From Certhia americana (lineage: Eukaryota; Chordata; Aves; Passeriformes; Certhiidae), in assembly GCA_018697195.1 (NCBI GenBank), contig CM031858.1, forward strand, positions 84,751,034 to 84,815,033: DNA of 64,000 nt, given 5' to 3'. The position numbers were made by a program, and so were the translations under genes. The notes below the pieces were generated by a model. That model did not search any database. It was not told the DNA's origin and saw only the letters and a list, made by a program, of their open reading frames with translations. This document shows positions 52,015 to 64,000 of this stretch, piece after piece (the first letter of the stretch is position 1; each line of letters opens with the position of its first letter).

Positions 52015-53210
52015 GCCAACTTAGTAAGACTGCATTTTGTCAGAAAGTGGGTAGCATATAATGACAGCAATAGAGGGCTATATACTGCTACTGTCTTCGT
52101 ATGAACTGTTTTTCCACAGTGAAATGCCTCACATCCTTCCATAAACATATTTCTCTACCTGCATATTGCCCAATTCTGTTTTAATTCATCCACTTTGGAA
52201 GTGATATAACTGCCCACTGGAACAGTTCATTCTGTTCTGAGTCTCAGGCAGATTATTCCACTACAGGTAATCCCTCTCTGACTGTTCTGTATTGAGCTGC
52301 TTTGCATTTCATTCAGCCTGTCTGGGTACCTGCTTTGCAGACATCTTGATTACATGACACTTTAAAAGCTCTAACAGGCGGGATCTCTTTGTGAGATTTT
52401 TTGTTGAAAATCACATACCTTTGAAAAAATAGCCATATTTAGTTCAATTTTTCAGCTGAAAAATTCCCTTCCCTCTCAGTATTTTAAACTCAGCTGTACT
52501 AATTGTGACATTTTATCCTTTCCTCCTTCCTTCTTAACCCTTCTTTTAAGCCTTTTTGAAAGCTGGGATATATTCTTACATCTTCAGGAGCTAAACCTTT
52601 AAATTAAATATCAGGTATCACAAGACTCATGATATAATCACAAGGGTGAAAACCACCATGGAATTCAAGACAATATGTACTTCAGTCATTAGAGCAAATT
52701 AAAGTCATGTTCACCTCAAGGTATTGAAGTAGATCTGCAATATGATGGATGGCCTTAAGAAATCCCACTAAAAAAGAATTAATCAATCATTTGCAGGAAC
52801 ATGCTGAATTTTAATAAATTTTTGTATTTATATTTTTGCATTCTTATATATTTAGCATGAATGACTAATTTTCTAAAATGAATGAAATATGTGTATTCAT
52901 TAAAGCACAGACAGGGTGATTTTCTCTTCTCTCTGTCTCTCTTTATCTTTTTCAGGTTATAGATACAAAGATATACCTTTTACCATGACATTTAATTTTC
53001 ATATTCTGAAGACACCAATGGGAACAGATGAGCTTTTTTTAGAATCCAGATGAACTTCAATGGAGACATCTACTTGGATGCCAAAAAAGTACATTTTTTA
53101 TTTTGCCAAATTCTTAAAAATATATATGTACTTTCCTTTATTCTTTACTCTGATTTTCCTTTATTCTTGGTTTGTTCTGTCCCCATAGACTGAAAAAGAT
53201 GACAAAAATT

Positions 53211-53232
53211 TTTCCTTAAGATTTCCTTAAGA
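53211..53232. repeat. 11-bp tandem pair TTTCCTTAAGA
   Basis: Two adjacent copies (53211-53221 and 53222-53232) are followed by a partial third. Confidence 0.85.
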
Positions 53233-54440
53233 TTCCTTTCCTTATATGTAGAAAAAAAATGCCTAAATATGCTAGAGAATGCAAATTTCTTATAAGAATC
53301 CATAAATTGATGTGATATTTTTTAAATGTTTCAGACTGTCAGTGATATTTCTTCAGTGGTAATTGTTCTGAAGGATGAATTACTGAACTATATTCTTTAA
53401 TTGAAAGACAGGGCATGGAGACTGAGCTATAATTGAAATCACAGACCACCAAAATTCTAGGGCAAAGACTTGTTTTGTGATTAGGACAGCTATACTCATA
53501 CTCAACATCCTGTGGAGTTCTGCAGTATCAGTGGTTATTGTCACTTGACATGATACGTTTATTCGCCTGTAAAAAATTAATCGTGGTGAAAAAAAGAAAA
53601 CATAAGATCTCTTTCCTAGTAAGAATTTTTAAAAAGTTCTCATGGCTGTGTCTAAAGAGACTAAAGAGTTGTCTAAACAGAAACACTAAGAAACCAAGCT
53701 TCCTTTTCTTTTGGAAAAAAGAAATCCATGTCTCCTTTTTATACAATTAACCAGAATAAAAAAAATCAAAAGGCCAGGAGTAGAAATAGAGTTGTAAATT
53801 TATATCTTGCAATTATGCATGTTTTGAATTTTACTATGTCTATTGAGATTGCTTTAAAATTTGCATGAAGGATCAAAAATAATGAATCAACTGTCAAAAA
53901 TAAGTCTTTTAATTATGCATATTTTTAATTTCACGTATGGTATTATTTTAATTTGATTACTTTCTTCTAGAAATGTCAAAGTCCTTTTAAAACTTCTTTT
54001 TACAATCAGGAGGTCCACAAGGTGATGTTAGAAAGAAAGATGCATTTTTTTGGTCAGGTGCTCAAAAACTAAGGTATTAATGGGATACAAAGAAGAGGAT
54101 GAAGTGTAAATAAGTATTAATTATAGTAATTTTTATATCTTATAACTTCAACTGGAGATGTACAAAAGGTCTTGATTGTAAGTCTGTATTTTTGTCATCA
54201 AGTATTGATATTCATATTTAACCCTCAACAACATGTGCTAATGCTACATGTGTATTTCAAATATTTTGCTACAGAAGGGATATTATATATTGAAACTTAT
54301 CTTAAAATCATCTAAAACATTGCTTATCCACCAGAAAAATATGACTAATTAATGATTGTTTGCTCTAGTGTCTCAAAAGTAATTTTTGGTAAATGATTAA
54401 AGTTTTCCTTCTAATTTTCTATTTTTGAGATATTTGAGTT

Positions 54441-57400
54441 ATTTTATTTGTGTTTTTCCTTCAGCACTTTTTTTTGTTTGTTTGTTTTGCTGTTAGTCAC
54501 TATTCTTCTTCACATTCCTTTCTTCTACCTCTACATTTTATTTTTCCTTGGTTTTATCTTTTATGCCTTCATTTCCCTTCACAGTCTCAGCCCAAATTCC
54601 TTCCTTCTCAACATAGTGCTATTTGGTAGTTTCTGGTCCAAGCTTTTTCCCCCACCCCCCCATCAGAGGATAATTTACTGAGAATCACCTTAGTTGTTGT
54701 TCCATTACTGTTCACAGATGCTTTCACCTGTTCTTATTTCTTTCCTAGACAAACACGTTCTGCTTGCAGTCACTATTTTATGGCCAAACTACTTTACTAC
54801 AGTTACCAAATCCATTTTTTTCTCACAGTATAAAGAAACAGAGGACCACCCAACAAGTTTTTGATCTTTTCTTTCTGCATTTTTTTGTTTGTATTTTTGT
54901 TTGTTTGTTTGTTTTTGTTGCTCACTTAGTTCCCAAAAAGAATAAATTGGTTCCCAATACAATAGCCATTTTAAGGATTTAGGAATTTCTGTCTGGAGGT
55001 TTGTAACCCTGTTCAGCTGAATACTATCTGGCATCATCCAAATCTGTCACCTAAGAAACGCAACTTCTGTTCATTTGTTTTGAACTATTTAAATACACCT
55101 CTCTCTTTCTCCCATCCAAATTGTAATTTGGTGGCATTTATTATTAGTTGGTTCTTTGGGGAAAATTGACAAGAAGCTTTCATTTGTGTTCATTATTCTG
55201 TTTCATGTTTTGTGATTTTGGGAACCTCACTTTTTAATTTTTATTGAAAAGGTAATGAAGGTTGAAATAGAATGAAAGACATCTGTCTGGTTACTCTTTC
55301 ATTTGCCTTGTCATATTGACATTATGTATTAAATGCTGGAGCCTAATGAGATTGTAGCAGTTCCATTAGGAGGATGGGACTGGAAAAAGGTTACAAGCTT
55401 AGCACAAGAAATATTAATTGATATTGCGTTGTCCATGGATTTTTCATCCTGTACATGCAAAAAGGGAAAAAAAAATCTCCAAAAAAGTTTATTCACTGAT
55501 AAAAAATATTTGTGAAGTCATGAGAAGCTGCATGCTCTTTCATTCTGACTTTGAATTGCTTCGTAAGCATAAAAAATTATTTCTACAAAAATAAATGTAG
55601 TTTCTTTTTTCAATGCCTAAGATCCATGGACTAGCTACTCAATAGAATAATTCTCATTGGTAAGACTAGAAACTGAAGAACAGGGATCGTAAGCTAAAGA
55701 ACAGCAATAATAATGTTAATATTCTTGTTTTTTCCTTACTAGCAAACTTTGAAAACTATAAATGCTCCTGTATTAACAGTATTGTCAACATGAAACATAT
55801 TTATCACAGGGGAAAAAAAGTGTTTACAGATTTTTTTAAAGAAATGCTGCATTTCATTATCAGCACATTTTTATCTTTGTTATTCTACTGATTATTTTGC
55901 CAAGGCCTGTTTTCTCATTCCTATAATTTTGTTTATTTGTTTTGTTTAAGACATTCCTGAAATAATTGTTGCCTCCTATGCTTATTGGTCATGGAACTCA
56001 TCATTTAAGTAATAAAGTATGTTCTGTGAGAAGGCAGTTTGCTTCAGCTTTGTAAAACCTGAGTTCAAATTGCTTCTAATCTGCAATGAAGGTAAATAGG
56101 ATAGAAAAGGGAAGAAAGACTGAATACTTGCTTTAGACAGGGGATACTTATAGTTCAGATTATCACCTTTTTTTTTCTTAATTCCACTTTTATTCATCAT
56201 GTGGCCTCAATAACGCTAATAATTAACCAAAACCTGTAAATGACTGTTTGTCATACATACCGACTGATCTTGCTGTGACTATGTGCACATAATTCTTTTA
56301 TCAATAACTTTTACTTATGTTATATTGTAGGCATGTCTAAACAAACTTCTTCATTTTAAATGGATTGAACTGCAAATGAGCCAATTAATTTCTGAGAAAT
56401 AAGCTAGCAAAGGTCATTTAAAACAAAATGAAAATCAAACTCAAGCCCTGGAATCCAGAGCCCTGAATTTTATTGATTTTTGTTCTGCTTATAAATCAGA
56501 CCCTTAAGTTTTTTATAGTGTAAAAATGACAACCCCCAAAATCTGTCACTTAAAATTCTGGACAGATGTAAACCCCCCACCCCGAGCCAAAACAGGAATG
56601 AATAAATAAAATATAATTGAAAATGCCTTTATGATGTCATCATCCAAGAATTGAAATATGTGCTTGTTACACAGACTCTGAACAAAGTTCACTTTTTATA
56701 TACAACTTTCAGGCTGTAGTAATTTGAAATCTTGTTACTTAACCGACACTGAAAAGATAGCGTGATCCATGCTTCTGTCTATAGCTCTGCACATTCTATA
56801 ATGTTCTGATATCTCTCACACTACTTTTTGTGTCTAAGAAAAATGATGTACCTTAGCTGATACTAATCTCATGTGACAATACAAATCAGTGAAGAGCATA
56901 GGTGTCTAAAGTACAGTAGAAAATGAAAATGTTCCATGTTAAGGATTCTAAAAAAGCTGCTTTCATTCAGTTGTATTCTTAGTCCCTTTCAGAATCATAA
57001 TATTATCCAATCTTTGCACACCCAGATGTATGACCTCAACAACAGACTTTTGTGGCTGTACTTACATGGAGCATTTTCATGTATTGAATGTAATGAATGA
57101 TGTCTTTAAAATGTAGAATGGAGTGATAAACCATTCATCTTTGCTTTGTTTTCCACTCTAACTATTTAAAGTTATTCCAACATACTAGGGCTTTTCTTGC
57201 CCTAAATGGAAGTTATCATATACACAGAATAGTACAGATAACAGATTTCAAATTTGAGTGAACACAAGCATTTAATATTTAGAAAAACACAGATATTTTC
57301 TCAGCTGTTTAGCCCATGAATATTAGAAACAACAACAAACTTTTGGTGATATATGTCTTCATGGACCTATTGCTGGACGTAGAAATCCACTTTTGACCTC

Positions 57401-58849
57401 AGTTCTGTTCAAGTTGAAAATGAACAAACAAATCCACACATCACTGATATGTCTTCAGAATTAAAGCACGGCTATTGAAAAATTAGTTTACCCTGCAGCT
57501 GCTTTCTACCTTGAATAAGGATGTTCAGCTATGAATGATGTTTCTGTATGAATTATCATTTTATTTTACCATGTAAGTTTGTTTTATAGAATAATTATCA
57601 ATGTGACACACTGATTTCTCATAGGAAAGACATATATTTCTAGCAAGACTGTACTTGACTGTTTTTCATCATATTCCAATCTCTGCATTACAGCTACTCT
57701 CTTGCATTTCACAGAAGAGAGAGCGAATTTGTTTCTGATCCTCAAACATTTATTTCTTCATGCTCATGTCTTCTAAATGATACTCTTGAAAACAGGATCA
57801 GGAACATAGCAGCAATCAACCTGAAAATCACTTGAAGTGTCTGAAACTAAAATGAAAGGCTCAAACCCATTTCTTCAGCAAATATGACTTTTTTTTTTCT
57901 TGGAGATGAAGCAACATATATAAAAGATATTGATAAGAACATTTATCAATGCAAACAGAATTATGTATCAAAAAAAAAATTTCTGCTTTATCTACATGGA
58001 AAAGCTTTGTTTTCCCTTTCACAAAGACAGTGAAAATTTTTGGACAGGAAACTGAACAGGCTTGGCCACAGCAGTAACAGTGCTGATGCCTGTCTATGTT
58101 ACCAACTCTCATGTCTTACAGACTCATGCCCAACCCATCAGTAATCAGAAGTTTAACTAGAGGAGTCTCTTAAAACTGGATCTCTGTCTTGGACAGAATA
58201 AAAGTTTCATGAAGCTTCTCCTTCTTCACAGACTTTTGCCCAGAACTGTCCCAAGCTGAATTATAAAAATTCTTTCAATATAACAAATTAGATCAATATT
58301 ACAAGAACATTTTAATGAAGCTAATTCATATACCTACACTGCTATGTGATAATTTTTGCATCAGTGACAGTGCTTGCAATAACTTTCAGGAAGGATTTTA
58401 ATACATGAATCCTTATGATGCATTGTTATAATAATGTAGGCAAAATATCAGAATGTATGCCCAGACTTCTGTGAGGAGTATGAAGGTATGTGTATTCCAG
58501 CTCTCACGTATTCCAGTTCTTATTCCTTACAGAAGCCTTTCTGCATATTTTCAGTGAAATGGGATTCTTCTGAATTAAGTGGTCAAGAAAACAAAATATG
58601 AAGATATATAAGTCCATTTTCTACCATACGTAGAATATTCAGCTAAAACAATTAAAATCTGCAGGACAAAACCCTGCACAGCCAGCTGATCCTTCTTTGC
58701 TGTATGGAAGACCAACAAGAGTTTAGACCTGTCAGTGCTGCCAGATTTAAAAAGCATCAAGCCTTTCTTTGTTCAAGTGCAATAATTCTAGACGTCACAC
58801 AACTCACATCTTTAGTTGTTAAGGAATATGTTACTTTTGCCCCTTGAGA
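54441..58849. other. AT-rich unique DNA with TTTG-rich patches, no gene seen
   Basis: GTTT/TTTG low complexity occurs near 54474-54490 and 54885-54919. Frames across these patches encode Phe/Val/Cys runs on the plus strand and Lys/Gln runs on the minus strand and are artefacts. An A run lies at 57970-57978. No gene, RNA or transposon was recognised. Confidence 0.5.
54885..54919. repeat. TTTG-rich microsatellite
   Basis: Repeated GTTT units are interrupted by GTATTTTT, then four further GTTT units run on to TTGTTGC. Confidence 0.8.
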
Positions 58850-59220
58850 GAGGCTGTACATGGCTGCTGACCCCCTTCCTCCTGACAGCCTGTCCAGACT
58901 GACATTAGCAGCAGCGTAGGCTGTGTGCTTCCCATGCTATCCACACCAGGCATAATTCCCTCATATGGCTCTACTGCTGGTCAGCCCAAGGTGCAACACA
59001 GCATTTTACTCACCTCCTACAGGCATTTGCATGGTTGGCTGCTGCTACCAGATGTGCCAGTGTCTCTGTCACCCCACTGGAGCCTTGGCATCACTTATGA
59101 TTCCGTGTTTGCTGTAGGTGGGTGGTTGAGTTGGCACATTGTTACTCATCTTTCTTGTTGCATTAATAAAGCATTGTTTTATAACGTGTAGTCAAGTTTC
59201 ATTACACTTCAGTGTAATAA
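58850..59220 (+). other. Unidentified GC-richer block with AATAAA and terminal hairpin
   Basis: Between about 58850 and 59150 the DNA is clearly richer in C and G than its flanks. It then reaches AATAAA at 59165-59170 and a perfect hairpin at 59201-59218. An 88-codon plus-strand frame (58925-59191) has no recognised domain. The layout could reflect an old LTR or the 3' end of a processed transcript. No convincing TG...CA ends, poly-A tail or exact target duplication was found. Confidence 0.35.
59201..59218. repeat. Perfect hairpin, 8-bp arms and 2-base loop
   Basis: ATTACACT (59201-59208) and AGTGTAAT (59211-59218) are exact reverse complements around TC. The word TAACGTG occurs just before (about 59182) and again overlapping the end of the right arm (about 59217), giving a flanking direct repeat. 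Confidence 0.85.
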
Positions 59221-62200
59221 CGTGCTTTACATATTTGCTCCTTCAGGCTGGTAAAAGCACATCAGCAGATACCATAAGGACCTCCATAAGCTTTTGGAGG
59301 AGGCCTTTGCATGCTTCTGTACCATTGCTGCTGCAGTCATAAATGTATTTGACAAATAATATTTACCAGGTTTAAAAAGACAAATGAAGAAAGAGGGTTT
59401 TTTGTCAGCTAAGCAAAAAAAATTGCTGCAACAGTCAAAGCTCCTTCATGGAACTTACTTCGTAGTGGATTTTGCCAGAAGCTAAGGAATTAGGAGCATG
59501 TTTCAGAGGTCAAAGGAAAATCATTCTTGTATAGCGAAATCTCACCACAGGACAGCTAAGAAAAGTGAATAGATTCCTTAAGATATCACAGAATTTCTTG
59601 GTTTTGTTTCAGATCAAACCTCTTGCTGTCTGAATTGCTGCCTTATCTATTTCCAGACATACATTGAGAAATTAGTGTTTGTTTTCCTTTTTTTAAGTAG
59701 ATAGCATGTATTAAAAAAGAGAGTGTTTGGAAATGGTTAACACAAAGACATTTGCCACTGTGATGTCATAGAATAAAAAACAGCCACAGGTTTTGGGGAT
59801 TTTTTTTTTGTTTTATGTTTTCGGGTTTGGGGATTTTTTTAGGTTTTATAGTGGGATTTTTTTTTTTCCCCTGAACTATCTACAGTAGCTTGTCACACAG
59901 AAATTCAGCTTTGAGAGATGGAAGGTATTTCAGGGCATTTTTTCAGACTGCATGTAATTACATTTTTATGAATTCATCTTTCTTTGACAGAAAGATTTAG
60001 ATGTACTTGATTTTTGATTGTGCTGTAGACTGTAGTATAAATTCATGGGATATTAAGAAACCAGCTGAGAGACAAACCTCACAAAAAAGATCTGTCAAAG
60101 TAAACTCAGATGAAAAAAAGGAAGGGTGAGAAAAGATCATGCAAAAAATCTGATGATTGGCAGAGCGAACTCATTTGCTTGTTAACTCTGAATGATTCAA
60201 TACAACTGTACTTTGGAAAAGCAAGGAATTAATTCCATTTGATATTGATTTTTTTTCCTTTGTTTTCTCCAAAATATGGTTTACCTCAGAGTTACACTAT
60301 TCATTCGTGTATCTGAGTTTTTCAGCTTTGGGCTAGATGAACAAACCACAAGAGACTGAAAAGAAATCAGTTTTACCTAATGATACAGAATGTCTGGCAA
60401 TAACTAGAATACCAGATTCATAGAGCAAGTAGTGCAAAAAAAATTGAAACAAAGTGTTGGTTTTGGTTCACTGATGAAGCTACACATTTAAGTTACCTTG
60501 GTTGCAATTCTTTTGGGTCAAACAGAAACAATATTTCAGCTTTCTCACAGGAAGAAAGATTTGAGAGAAATTTGCTCTTGACCATATAAAAGTAAACTAA
60601 TCTAAACGATTTTAATTCATTTTCAAGGAACCTTTTATTATCAGATAGGAAAAAAAAAAAAAAAAGAAGGTAAAACTAGTTATGTTTTCAATCTAAATCC
60701 TATTCAAATAAATAGGAAGTAAATATATATTGCAAATAATAAGGCTAAATAATAGCAACCAACTTATGCTGATTTTGAAAATATGATGTAACTTACTTTT
60801 TTTTTCCCCCAGGATTATCTTGATTGAAATAATCTTACTAATTAAACTCAAATTCTGTAACAGTCTTTATTGCCCAGAAATGCATTTTATAGCAAAAAAA
60901 AATGTGTCACCTGGTAATTGCTATTCATTCTTCAAAAAAGTGCCTTTATAATGTACTTTTCCAGCAATGTATAAAATTAATTGCAAGACCAAGTAAATGG
61001 CAGCCTGTAATTGGTATTCCTGATCCTCTAAATTTGAATCTATACAAATTTCTAGATCAGCTAAGTGGTTCTTTGCAGCCTATATTTGTCTTCTCCGTTT
61101 CTTTTGCCTTTGGATAATACATTCCCTGAGAATGCTTGTTCAGTGCCTAACACAACCCAGCCTTTCCTGGCAGAAGAATCTACCACAAATTCTGCTTATG
61201 ACTGTTTTGAGAATAAATAATGGAACAACAGGAGTGGCAATGTATTATGTAGCAAAGATTTTTTGTGTTTTTAAATAATTTCTTTTTGCTAAGAAAAGGG
61301 GAACTTGCTACAATCCTGTAACCGCTGTATGTAAAAGGAGCGTTTGGAACTTTCTTTGCATTCGTGAGTGTTACTTTTTTGTGTGGATTGGAAACTAGTG
61401 TCCTCTGCCTGTCTAAACATCTTCAATTACTTTGCTGTCAATTATGGTCACAGTAGAAGTAAACACCTTCAGCAAGAAGTTGCTGCAGACTGACAGCATT
61501 TTAAATGTCCTGTTTGAAGGACAGAAACATAATAAAATCCTGAATTCTGATTGAAAATCTTAACAGTATAGATGAAAGCCTAGAAGATCCAAATAAGTAG
61601 TTTGGATTTATGCATTTTACTATTTAATATGAGATGAATTCTTGCCCTTGACAGAGAATGAGTTTACAGAGAGAATCCTAACTGTTAAAGCAATTCCAAT
61701 AGAAAACAAACATTTAATTGCATCCTAAATGCTTGTTTTTATTACTAGAAGAATGTTGATCCACACATAGGGTTTAGAATCCCTAATGCTGAAGATCTTA
61801 TACACTGGACAAGGGTGAAAGAGAAGAAGAAAAGACCTTAATTTGACATCATATAATTTTTTAATACTAATAGTTTTTGTGATGATTGCCAAGTTGAGAT
61901 TTACTTGAAACCCATCAGCATTTTTATAATGCCTTACTAACCTTGTTTGCTGAGATTGTGTGGCTGGCCAAATTAGATATGATGGTATAAATTTCTTTGG
62001 GGACTGTAGATGTGCTGGAATATGTACACTTACTGCAGTTTAATGAAAATAATGAATATTCTCTTATAAACAACATCTTCAGATGAGAGCTCCTAGAGAA
62101 TGTCAGGAAAATGAGCCCTTTCAAACAATTTCTGTATTTTATGCCTCCCAGTACAAATATAAATCTCCTTGAGAATGAGACATCTAACATTCCTGGTACT

Positions 62201-62899
62201 ACCAGGTTTCTGACTCTGAGGAACTCTGAGGATTTTTGGTTTTGTTGTTAATGATAAGTTCAGTTTTGCCCCTCATTAGAGATACAGTTCAAATTTTTAT
62301 TTAGGCTGTGTGCCAATGCATAGCATTTAAATTTTATCATATATAAATTGTAGAACTTGTGTGTTTCTTTGACTCTCACAGCAATTAAATAAAGAAAGAA
62401 CAAACTATCACAGTTTGTAGCTGAAAAGTAGTATCTCATCCAGCAGGAGCTTCCACAGAAAAAATATATATTAGAACGACAGTATAGCTCTCATGTTTGA
62501 TAGGTGTATCTTGCGACAGTATTTAAAGGGTGTGATTCACTGCAGTATTATTGAAGTAATTGTGGGGTTTTTTTTCCTCCAGATAATTAGACATACCTTT
62601 TTTTTTTCTTTTTTTCTTAGAAAGGGACTTAAATCCTCCTGCCATCTATTCATCATGTGATTACTTCATTGTTACATCATAACGTGTGTTCAAATGGAGG
62701 AAGGGATAAAAGTCTTTGAAAAAGATGATGTTACTGTAATTCACTTCTGAAATATGCTGCCTTGTAAAATAGACACACATTTACTTTAGCCAAAATACTC
62801 TTTTTCAATTTTAACACTATTGGATAGCTTATAATTGCCTGAAGTTGGTGCTAAAAATTCAAAATTGACTGGTGGAAGTCACAGAAAGTACCTGGAGAC
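59221..62899. other. AT-rich unique DNA, no gene seen
   Basis: An A16 run lies at 60650-60665. The stretch 61300-61500 is of balanced composition and non-repetitive and could be a conserved non-coding element, though conservation cannot be judged here. An 88-codon minus-strand frame at 61924-62190 and a 71-codon plus-strand frame at 60902-61117 have no recognised content. Confidence 0.45.
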
Positions 62900-62930
62900 A
62901 ATTACAATCTAATTACAATCTAATTACAAT
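62900..62930. repeat. 11-bp tandem repeat AATTACAATCT, 2.8 copies
   Basis: The copies are exact: 62900-62910, 62911-62921, and a partial copy at 62922-62930. It is a short tandem duplication rich in TAAT words. Confidence 0.93.
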
Positions 62931-63963
62931 GACTAATAAAGACATAGAATTCTGATGCAGAATTTTATAAATATGCCTAGACAAGATTTTTCAGCAAGAA
63001 CTGCTTTGCAGAGTTTTCCATCTCTTCAAATTTTCCATGCAAAATTGCATTGGCACTGAGTCTCCAGCCACAGCCAGCGAGCATTCACTAGAGTTGATTT
63101 AAGAGGACTGTAAAGGTGACTTTTAGACCCTGCTGCATCTCTCCTGCAGTTCTGCCTTGTCTGGCAGCTCTTACCCATGACAAAAATGTTAAAAATCAGG
63201 GATCACAGTGCATCAAGAGAGTCTATGTCCTGCCTGTTCTGGGGGTCTGGACAATGAGGAAACAAGTATTTCTAAAACACACTTATGGCAAAAAGTTTTC
63301 TTAGACAGCCACTGATGAAATTTAGGGGTTAACTTTTCTGTCACCCCACACCTGCAAAGCATATTTGCTTGCATAGTACGAGCTAAGTTGTGTGCTAATT
63401 CTACCTATCAGTTAGTGTCACTTAATTTTCTTTCATTTCTAGAAATGCATTAAAATTACAGCTTAGGCTTCCTTTTTTGTCTGTCCAGAGTCTTGTACCC
63501 TGATTTTATAGCTGGTTCTCAAAGGAAAGTAACTGCACCAGTCCAATAACACCACTACAATACAGCTCTTTAGTAACACCTACCTAAGTATTGGTGGCAC
63601 ATAATATCACTGGCCACTTCTGCCTACTTGCTTAGGAGAAGCAAGGAGAAGGAAGGAGAGGGATAGTTCTGCTGATCAGTAAGGTATGTTACAGTGTTAC
63701 ATAGTCTAGAGGCAGGTCCACCAATGCTGCCAGATATTGTCAACTTTGATGATTCCACATAGAAAAATTTAGTGATATCTGAACAAGTTTTTTGCCTTTC
63801 CCACAGTTTTGTCTTTTTATTTTATTACTATTTGAAAATACAGTAATTCAGTGGACTATTTGTGAATATATACCTTTGTTAACTGTTCATTCCCTGAAGT
63901 ATGTATTTTCAGATCTTGAAAAAATGTGCTTTCATATTCAATTTTTGAATCATGTATTGGGTT
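62931..63963. other. Unique DNA, no gene seen
   Basis: A 62-codon frame at 63116-63304 is preceded by a TCTCTCCTGCAG acceptor-like sequence near 63142-63150, but no good donor follows. I see nothing else. Confidence 0.45.
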
Positions 63964-64000
63964 ATTTCTTTTTTCTTTTTTTTTTTTTTTTTTTTTCTTT
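63964..64000. repeat. T-rich tract at the window end
   Basis: A run of T broken only by single C residues continues to the last base, so its true length lies outside the window. Confidence 0.9.

Larger units (their letters stand above)
49501..54440. other. AT-rich unique DNA with simple repeats, no gene seen
   Basis: Frames of 113 codons (minus, 49959-50300) and 115 codons (minus, 51801-52148) show no recognisable domain. The second crosses an A-rich tract that encodes poly-Phe. A TTTG array (about 50767-50789), a G6/A-rich tract (51985-52014) and an 11-bp tandem duplication (53211-53232) are listed separately. No transposon was recognised. Confidence 0.45.

Noticed and set aside
51801..52148. 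115-codon minus-strand frame
   Set aside because: It crosses the homopurine tract and so contains an artefactual Phe run. Nothing recognisable lies on either side.
59580..59640. ATCACAGAATTTCTTGG resembling an antisense CR1 end
   Set aside because: Similarity stops after the first words. The GACC and ATCATCAAGTCCAAC blocks expected downstream are absent.
62900..62930. Short regular repeats as a CRISPR array
   Set aside because: The copies are head-to-tail with no spacers, and the genome context is vertebrate.
63116..63304. Frame preceded by TCTCTCCTGCAG, possible exon
   Set aside because: The acceptor-like site is within the frame, no good donor follows, and the peptide is unrecognised.

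Overview
This window looks like non-coding nuclear DNA from a vertebrate, most probably a bird and perhaps a songbird. It is A+T-rich and CpG-poor. It holds several degraded CR1 LINE 3' ends, recognisable by tandem GAATCATAGAATCA-type termini and the following GGTTGGAAAAGACC-like and ATCATCAAGTCCAAC-like blocks. CR1 is the dominant LINE of birds and is also found in turtles and crocodilians. There are LTR-retrovirus remnants and many microsatellites, but no Alu, B1 or L1 signature. There is no bacterial or phage gene organisation, no operon, no ribosome-binding-site logic and no CRISPR array. I found no protein-coding gene I would defend and no tRNA, rRNA or snRNA gene. Most open frames are short chance frames or arise from low-complexity DNA or CR1 sequence.

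Layout. 1-15.1 kb: AT-rich unique DNA with a T25G7 homopolymer, a TATAAC/TA array, a C-tract cluster that could form a G-quadruplex on the minus strand, a three-copy 18-bp minisatellite, a (TA)n tract and a perfect 23-bp palindrome. 15.1-15.5 kb: an unusually GC-rich island, perhaps an antisense LTR, with a canonical G-quadruplex motif, followed by a possible CR1 tail. 15.5-28 kb: AT-rich unique DNA, microsatellites and the best CR1 fragment (about 22.84-23.09 kb, CR1 sense on the minus strand). About 28.3 kb: a 96-bp segment with splice-like borders and one open frame, the only spot resembling a coding exon, unproven. 28.4-39 kb: AT-rich DNA with a poly-A tract, a hairpin, a short CR1 end and a nearly pure 22-unit hexamer array. 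39-39.5 kb: a probable LTR 3' portion (pyrimidine tract, AATAAA, U5-like tail). 41.6 kb: a fourth CR1 end. 49.2-49.5 kb: the clearest mobile element, a 289-bp solo LTR with TG...CA ends, TATA box, AATAAA and an identical 6-bp target-site duplication. 49.5-64 kb: AT-rich DNA with TTTG repeats, an unidentified GC-richer block near 59 kb that ends near a hairpin, and a poly-T tract that runs off the end.

The window therefore fits a gene desert or a very long intron. No set of genes works together here, and I found no convincing new biological system. The best-supported discovery is the intact solo LTR. The most testable speculation is the 96-bp exon-like segment.
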